From a virus, in IMG/VR virus record IMGVR_UViG_3300023174_000033, positions 310,001 through 374,000 of that record: a stretch of DNA of 64,000 bases. One strand, written 5' to 3'. Below, piece after piece: positions 58,890 to 64,000 of the stretch; within the stretch, counting starts at the first letter, position 1, and the number at the start of each line of letters is the position of its first letter. The notes under the pieces were generated by a model that was not told the DNA's origin, made no database searches, and saw only the letters and a list, made by a program, of their open reading frames with translations. The position numbers were made by a program, and so were the translations under genes.

Positions 58890-59669
58890 TCAATCTGTTG
58901 AAAAATCTTGTTCAAATGATAACATAAGATTTGATTCATCATCTTTTATAAGAATGAAGTTTTCAAATATGTTGAATTTTATATCTCCCTTATCTAAATC
59001 AATATTAGATAAGTATTTCTTGTTAAACATAATGTGTTGATTTGAAACTTGAACATCATCAACCTCCAATTCCCATTTTGAAATTTCGCTAAAAAAAACT
59101 TTGTTGGTTTGAACATTGATGTTGAGAATTCTATCTTCGTTATTGATTGTAGAAAGTTTTTTTATACTAGTGAAATCTTCCAAACTCACTGTGAAATTCC
59201 ATTTAGATTTTTTCAAATCAAGTTTGGTGTCAATGAATTTCTTATTCAAGTCTCTTATTTTGTGCAATTCAGCTCCTATTGATGAAATCTTTAATTTACC
59301 ATTATGTAAGTGAATAGTTCTAATTTGAAATAAGTTATCTTCATCAGGTACTGTTTTAGCACTTAATTCAAGTTTTATGGATTTTTTTGGGTCAAAGAAT
59401 TTTATATTCTTTACGAATTTAGATGAAGATGTTAAAACAAAATCGTAATTCTCTTCCTCCTCAAAGTTTGAGATATACGTTTTAGTATCCAATAAAAAAC
59501 ATTTCATAGCGGAAACTTGTCCCTCATTACCCAAGATTGAGTAAATCAAGATATGGTCTTTTGAAATTTTCATCTTTATTGTATCTTCAATTCCGGTTAG
59601 ATCTTGTAATTTATCCACAAAAGCGAGGAAATTATCAGAGTTCATAATAAGATTCAGTTTTTTCAACAT
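58890..59669 (-). CDS. DNA polymerase sliding clamp, gp45-like
   Basis: 259 residues (T4 gp45 is 228). The sequence begins MLKKLNLIMNSDNFLAFVDKL and has repeated beta-strand halves, with LSAKTVPDEDNLFQIRTIHL and a second half with SNQHIMFNKKYL. This matches the two- or three-domain clamp fold of gp45, and gp45-type clamps are sequence-diverse, so neighbours matter: it is directly upstream of purB and the polymerase on the same strand. It rings DNA and tethers the polymerase, and in T4 also activates late promoters. Confidence 0.7.
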   Translation of the reverse strand: MLKKLNLIMNSDNFLAFVDKLQDLTGIEDTIKMKISKDHILIYSILGNEGQVSAMKCFLLDTKTYISNFEEEENYDFVLTSSSKFVKNIKFFDPKKSIKLELSAKTVPDEDNLFQIRTIHLHNGKLKISSIGAELHKIRDLNKKFIDTKLDLKKSKWNFTVSLEDFTSIKKLSTINNEDRILNINVQTNKVFFSEISKWELEVDDVQVSNQHIMFNKKYLSNIDLDKGDIKFNIFENFILIKDDESNLMLSFEQDFSTD

Positions 59670-59767
59670 ATATTTTAATATATTTTTTTACAAAAAGGTT
59701 TAGTTGAAAAAAAAGGTTTTAGATTCCAATTATTAGCTAGGAACCAAGAATATGAAAATTAGTTTTT

Positions 59768-59775
59768 AATATATA
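59768..59775 (+). promoter_or_regulatory. AATATATA upstream element
   Basis: 25 nt before the ATG at 59801, in the 131-nt divergent region between the clamp gene and the fibre gene. Confidence 0.45.
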
Positions 59776-59800
59776 ATTCCGTAAAACTACTATCATTTAA

Positions 59801-62800
59801 ATGGCAACAAACAAAATCGTCAATATCCCACAATGGATCACAGTAGCATCGGCATCAACACCAGAACCAGGATTTAGTACAATCTATCCAAAAAACGGAG
59901 AAATATTTTGGTATGTTCTTGATGATACTAGCACAGAAAAAAGGTTAGCTTTAGATTATTATTGGGGAAAAGGTTTCTCTGCAAGTGCTTTATTACCTTC
60001 TCCAAGTCTTTATGGATATCAAATTGATGTATTGTTGGGTGGTGGTTTAACATTTTCTTCACAAAGTGAGATTACTGTATTTGGTATAACACCAAGTATG
60101 TTATCCATAACTGGAAGTTATGTTGATGGATATGTTTTATCAACTTCAACATATAGTGGTCAATTCAAATGGGTTCCTTACAATTCACCAAATGTTTATG
60201 GTGATGCTAGTAGATTAGCAAAATTTAGTGGCCCTTCAACTTTAACATCATCTCTTATAATTGATACTGGTTCAAGTATAATAATTGGACCTACTCCAGC
60301 TTTCGTATCAGCTTCATTTAGTGTTGCTGGTAATGTAAATGTTGGTAGATTTCTTTATTTCAATGATTCACAAACAAATTATATTGAGAATCAATTAAAT
60401 GGTGGTTTTAATATAAGTACCAGTGATGAATTCTCTGTAAATTTAGCGACTAGTGGTTCATATCCTATAATTGATTTTGATTATGATACCGGTGATATCA
60501 AGAGGTTGAGTTTCATGGGTGGGTTGGTAGAAATAAACGATTACACTTATAGTAATTACTTATCTGCATCAAACTTGGATTATGTTAGTTTTGGTAATAC
60601 TGGTAATGAATTCAAATTAAAGTTAATATCTGGTACCCAAGGAGTTTTACAAATACAAGATGGTGGCCAATCAACTTATAGTGTATTAGTTTCTGATGGA
60701 AGTGGTATTGCTACTTGGCAGAAAATTTCTGGATATAACGGATTAACAAATTCTGGTTTAAATATTGGATTAAATTTATCAACTCGTAGTGGATTAATTG
60801 TTTCTGGCGGATCTGTTAGTTTTGATTATAGTAAAATATCATCACCTATTTCAGTTAGTAATACTGGAACTTTATCACTTGCTACAGTTAGCGTTGTTAC
60901 AGGTGTTACATATGGTTCCGCAACGGAAATTGTTAGATTGAGTGTTGATCAGTTCGGTAGAATTATTAATATTTCAACCGCTTCAGTTACTACAACAACA
61001 GGTCCACAAGGTAGAACTGGTCCACAAGGTACTCGCGGAAATACTGGTCCACAAGGTCCGAGAGGACTAATTGGATTAAATGGTACTACCGGAGCTCAAG
61101 GTAATGGTGGACCAACTGGTCTACAAGGTGCAACTGGCCCACAAGGAACTGGCCCACAAGGTCCAACTGGTCCTGTCGGTTCAACCGGTTTACAAGGTTA
61201 TAGTGGACCTCAAGGTGAAACTGGTCCACAAGGTGAAACTGGTCCACAAGGTTTTTATGGTGATACTGGTCCACAAGGATTACAGGGCGAAACTGGACCA
61301 CAAGGTGATATTGGCCCACAAGGTGTTTATGGTGATACTGGTCCACAAGGTTTACAGGGTCAAATTGGTCCACAGGGATACCAAGGAGATATGGGGCCAC
61401 AGGGATACCAAGGAGATATGGGACCACAAGGTTTCCAGGGTGAAACAGGTCCACAAGGTTATCAAGGTGATATGGGTCCACAAGGATGGCAAGGTGTAAC
61501 AGGACCTCAAGGTTTCCAAGGTGAAACTGGACCACAAGGTGATATGGGTCCACAAGGATGGCAAGGTGTAACAGGACCTCAAGGTTTCCAAGGTGTTTCT
61601 GGTCCACAAGGTGACCAAGGTGATATTGGACCTCAAGGCTTCCAAGGTGAAACAGGTCCACAGGGTTATCAAGGAGATATTGGTTTACAAGGTGAAACTG
61701 GTCCACAGGGATTACAAGGTATATCTGGACCACAGGGTTTACAAGGAGAAACTGGCCCACAAGGTGAAACAGGTCCACAAGGTTATCAAGGAGGTATGGG
61801 ACCACAAGGTTTCCAAGGTGAAACAGGTCCACAAGGTTATCAAGGTGAAACTGGCCCACAGGGTTATCAAGGAGATATAGGACCACAGGGATATCAGGGT
61901 GACATGGGACCACAGGGATATCAGGGTGACATGGGTCCACAAGGTGATATTGGTTATCAAGGTGTGTCTGGTCCACAAGGTGACCAAGGTGATATGGGTC
62001 CTCAAGGGGATATTGGTTTCCAAGGTGACACTGGACCACAAGGATTGCAAGGTTTATCTGGACCGCAAGGTGTTCAAGGTGTAACAGGACCACAAGGTAG
62101 AACAGGGCCTCAAGGTAGAACAGGACCTCAAGGAAGACAAGGTTTAGTAACGACTATTAATCAATCTCCGGTTCAATGGAGATATGAAGGATTGATCGTT
62201 GGAACAGGTCCGGCTCAAAGTAAATTTGAGTCTAATACGAATGTTATAAAAAATGTTGCTACATTTAGGTTTAATTACTTTGATGTGAATAATATTGATT
62301 ATTCCGGTTGGTTTGCTGATTTGGATACTTATATTGTTAATGGACAAAGTTCTTACATTCAAGTTTATGAAAGTTCTTTAACAACACAAAATGGTTTATA
62401 CAAAATTACGGGTGTTAGCACGGCTTCAACGACTCCGGTTTCTTATCAATTAACCGTTACAAATGTTGCTGGTGGTGGTACTTTCAGTGTTGGTAGAACT
62501 TATAGTGTTGTTTGGTCATCATTGCCGGTTGGCCCACAAGGAGATAGTGGTCCACAAGGATTAATTGGTGAAACTGGTTATCAAGGTGAGACTGGACCTC
62601 AAGGTGAAATTGGTTTACAAGGTGTGCAGGGTGTCCAAGGTGTCCAAGGTGTTTCCGGCCCTCAAGGTATTCAAGGAGCTGTTTTACCACTTTCACAAGC
62701 GTTTTCAATTTGGAATTTCAATAGTGCTACATTAAGTACTTTGAGTGAATTCAGTACTAATGATGCTACTCTTCAAAATGTTACAAGTTTTGGAATTTCA

Positions 62801-64000
62801 TATTATGATATCTACAATATTGACCACACAAATTGGTTTGCACAAATAGAAAACTTCGTTCAAAATAATCAAGTAACATATTTATACGTTATTGAAGAAG
62901 GAAATAGCCCGGTTAGAGGTTTATACAGAGTAGACGAAGTTTTTGATAATGGTAGTTTGGGATATGACCTAGGTGTATATCCAATAATATTCGGAGGAAC
63001 CTTCACAAATGGTGTTACTTATTCAATTACTTGGGTTGCTAATGGATCAATGGGTACAACTGGTTCACAAGGTGATATAGGTCCTCAAGGTGATTTCGGA
63101 CCACAAGGTGAGATGGGATTACAAGGGGATATGGGTCCACAAGGTTTCCAAGGTGAAACTGGCCCTCAAGGTTTCCAAGGCGATATGGGACCTCAGGGAG
63201 ACCAAGGTGATATGGGACCTCAAGGTTTCCAAGGAATAATTGGTTTCCAAGGTCAAACTGGACCACAGGGTAGAATGGGTAATACCGGTCTACAGGGTTA
63301 TTCTGGGCCACAAGGTGATACTGGTATTCAAGGTGAAACTGGACCACAAGGTTTCCAAGGTGATTTTGGTTTACAGGGTATGCAAGGTCCTTTAGGAAAC
63401 CCAGCACTTAATATAACTTTCGGACCAACAACTTCAATTTCTGTAACACATAGTAGTTCAGTATATCCTTTGATTCAATTAATTGATACATTTGGAAATA
63501 CTTTCATACCAAACAGCATTATACACACATCTACATCTGAATTTATTTTGAATTTTGCTACTGAATCAAGTGGTACTATAATAATTGGAGGTGGAGCTGG
63601 CCCTCAGGGGGAAATGGGTGTTCAAGGTTATCAAGGGGAAATTGGACCTCAAGGAGACATCGGATTCCAAGGAATTAGCGGACCACAAGGTGAAATGGGT
63701 GTTCAAGGTTATCAAGGAGATATTGGTCCACAAGGTGATATTGGTTTCCAAGGTATTAGTGGTCCACAAGGAGATATGGGACCACAAGGTTATCAAGGTG
63801 ATATGGGTCCACAGGGTAACGAAGGGTTACAAGGTGTTTCTGGACCACAAGGTGACCAAGGTTTGGAAGGTCCACAAGGTGATATGGGTCCACAGGGTGA
63901 CCAAGGTTTTCAAGGTGAAACTGGGCCTCAAGGTTTCCAAGGTTTAGAAGGTCCACAAGGAGATATGGGACCACAGGGTGACCAAGGTTTACAGGGTGTT
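59801..64000 (+). CDS. Long collagen-like tail fibre protein, C-terminus beyond window
   Basis: The frame is open for 1400 codons from ATG 59801 and leaves the window. Residues 1-400 are Ser/Thr/Gly-rich beta-type fibre sequence ([19 protein letters not shown]). From about residue 401 there are long runs of Gly-x-y triplets dominated by GPQ, GFQ, GYQ, GET and GDM, as in phage collagen-like shafts that form triple helices. Two related globular inserts lie at about residues 785-905 and 965-1083, and a third, unrelated one at about 1200-1265. Gln occupies the third position of alternate triplets, which is extreme. It is probably a host-binding fibre. Reverse-strand frames here are repeat shadows. 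Confidence 0.85.
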   Translation, partial: MATNKIVNIPQWITVASASTPEPGFSTIYPKNGEIFWYVLDDTSTEKRLALDYYWGKGFSASALLPSPSLYGYQIDVLLGGGLTFSSQSEITVFGITPSMLSITGSYVDGYVLSTSTYSGQFKWVPYNSPNVYGDASRLAKFSGPSTLTSSLIIDTGSSIIIGPTPAFVSASFSVAGNVNVGRFLYFNDSQTNYIENQLNGGFNISTSDEFSVNLATSGSYPIIDFDYDTGDIKRLSFMGGLVEINDYTYSNYLSASNLDYVSFGNTGNEFKLKLISGTQGVLQIQDGGQSTYSVLVSDGSGIATWQKISGYNGLTNSGLNIGLNLSTRSGLIVSGGSVSFDYSKISSPISVSNTGTLSLATVSVVTGVTYGSATEIVRLSVDQFGRIINISTASVTTTTGPQGRTGPQGTRGNTGPQGPRGLIGLNGTTGAQGNGGPTGLQGATGPQGTGPQGPTGPVGSTGLQGYSGPQGETGPQGETGPQGFYGDTGPQGLQGETGPQGDIGPQGVYGDTGPQGLQGQIGPQGYQGDMGPQGYQGDMGPQGFQGETGPQGYQGDMGPQGWQGVTGPQGFQGETGPQGDMGPQGWQGVTGPQGFQGVSGPQGDQGDIGPQGFQGETGPQGYQGDIGLQGETGPQGLQGISGPQGLQGETGPQGETGPQGYQGGMGPQGFQGETGPQGYQGETGPQGYQGDIGPQGYQGDMGPQGYQGDMGPQGDIGYQGVSGPQGDQGDMGPQGDIGFQGDTGPQGLQGLSGPQGVQGVTGPQGRTGPQGRTGPQGRQGLVTTINQSPVQWRYEGLIVGTGPAQSKFESNTNVIKNVATFRFNYFDVNNIDYSGWFADLDTYIVNGQSSYIQVYESSLTTQNGLYKITGVSTASTTPVSYQLTVTNVAGGGTFSVGRTYSVVWSSLPVGPQGDSGPQGLIGETGYQGETGPQGEIGLQGVQGVQGVQGVSGPQGIQGAVLPLSQAFSIWNFNSATLSTLSEFSTNDATLQNVTSFGISYYDIYNIDHTNWFAQIENFVQNNQVTYLYVIEEGNSPVRGLYRVDEVFDNGSLGYDLGVYPIIFGGTFTNGVTYSITWVANGSMGTTGSQGDIGPQGDFGPQGEMGLQGDMGPQGFQGETGPQGFQGDMGPQGDQGDMGPQGFQGIIGFQGQTGPQGRMGNTGLQGYSGPQGDTGIQGETGPQGFQGDFGLQGMQGPLGNPALNITFGPTTSISVTHSSSVYPLIQLIDTFGNTFIPNSIIHTSTSEFILNFATESSGTIIIGGGAGPQGEMGVQGYQGEIGPQGDIGFQGISGPQGEMGVQGYQGDIGPQGDIGFQGISGPQGDMGPQGYQGDMGPQGNEGLQGVSGPQGDQGLEGPQGDMGPQGDQGFQGETGPQGFQGLEGPQGDMGPQGDQGLQGV
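60998..62146 (+). repeat. First collagen-like Gly-x-y block
   Basis: About 380 codons of near-perfect GGN-NNN-NNN triplets, with recurring units such as GGTCCACAAGGT. The DNA repeats imply frequent length change by recombination. Confidence 0.85.
63050..63400 (+). repeat. Collagen-like block after the second insert
   Basis: About 115 codons of GSQ, GPQ, GFQ and GDM triplets; boundaries approximate. Confidence 0.8.
63598..64000 (+). repeat. Collagen-like block running off the window
   Basis: Gly-x-y triplets from GPQGEMGVQ continue to the last base, with two near-identical copies of a [18 protein letters not shown] unit. Confidence 0.8.

Noticed and set aside
61086-62093. Long reverse-strand reading frames across the collagen-like region
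   Set aside because: They are shadows of the repeated triplets and give low-complexity Leu/His/Val sequence.
60998-64000. CRISPR array or DNA satellite in the short repeats
   Set aside because: The repeats follow codon triplets encoding Gly-x-y in one open frame, with no constant spacers.

Overview
The window reads as part of the genome of a large, contractile-tailed, T4-related bacteriophage. It has virion genes (baseplate wedge, tail-tube initiator, hub, peptidase-bearing spike, collagen-like fibres) mixed with T4-type replication and recombination genes (sliding clamp, family B DNA polymerase, primase with zinc finger and TOPRIM domain, UvsW-like helicase, UvsY-like mediator). The DNA is AT-rich and almost no start codon has a Shine-Dalgarno sequence. 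One promoter (10043-10073) matches the Bacteroidota housekeeping consensus TTTG-19 nt-TAnnTTTG, and one small protein (31479-31709) looks like the Hc1/histone H1-like proteins of Bacteroidota. I infer a Bacteroidota host, probably a flavobacterium-like one; the sequence does not prove it.

Layout. 1-5069: virion or fibre genes on the minus strand. 5196-9798: a lipoprotein, then a surface-chemistry pair (LpxH-like metallophosphoesterase and glycosyltransferase) and a UvsY-like gene. 9831-10045: a structured non-coding RNA with its own terminator, followed by a host-type promoter. 8665-12239: two paralogous unknown proteins flank that RNA. 12271-16896: PD-(D/E)XK nuclease, possible internal head protein, GT2 glycosyltransferase. 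16952-23911: baseplate wedge protein, guanylate-kinase-like protein, J-domain protein and unknowns. 23951-28444: a 1497-residue protein with internal duplication. 28898-33994: ATPase/membrane operon, histone-like protein, unknowns. 34074-37248: amidoligase-like and DHH phosphoesterase genes. 37779-45222: a baseplate block. 45225-53538: UvsW, ClpP, HAD-like, nucleotidyltransferase, primase and HNH genes. 53592-59669: small genes, a nuclease-like gene, the C-terminal half of DNA polymerase next to a homing-type endonuclease, adenylosuccinate lyase and sliding clamp. 59801-64000: the start of a very long collagen-like fibre gene that runs off the window.

The strongest candidate for an undescribed system is in the polymerase gene at 56470-56645. 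A 43-codon reading frame ends in UAG exactly inside the invariant polymerase motif B (N-x-x-Y | G). A GC-rich 11-bp hairpin with a C(UUCG)G tetraloop follows at once, and the polymerase continues in another frame. A homing-type endonuclege gene lies immediately upstream on the other strand. This closely resembles the translational bypass of T4 gene 60, which sits beside a homing endonuclease in a topoisomerase gene, but here it is in a DNA polymerase. Programmed bypassing, -1 frameshifting and true splitting are all possible and are kept apart below.

Regulation. The octamer AATATATA lies just upstream of at least 22 genes on both strands, either 4-6 nt or 16-27 nt before the start codon. It is probably a phage promoter element, and the close class may give leaderless mRNAs. 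Several proteins begin with a short peptide of the form M-x-x-[LI]-K-x-[FY]-x-x-F, similar to the capsid-targeting leaders of T4 internal proteins. Convergent genes repeatedly overlap at their 3' ends.
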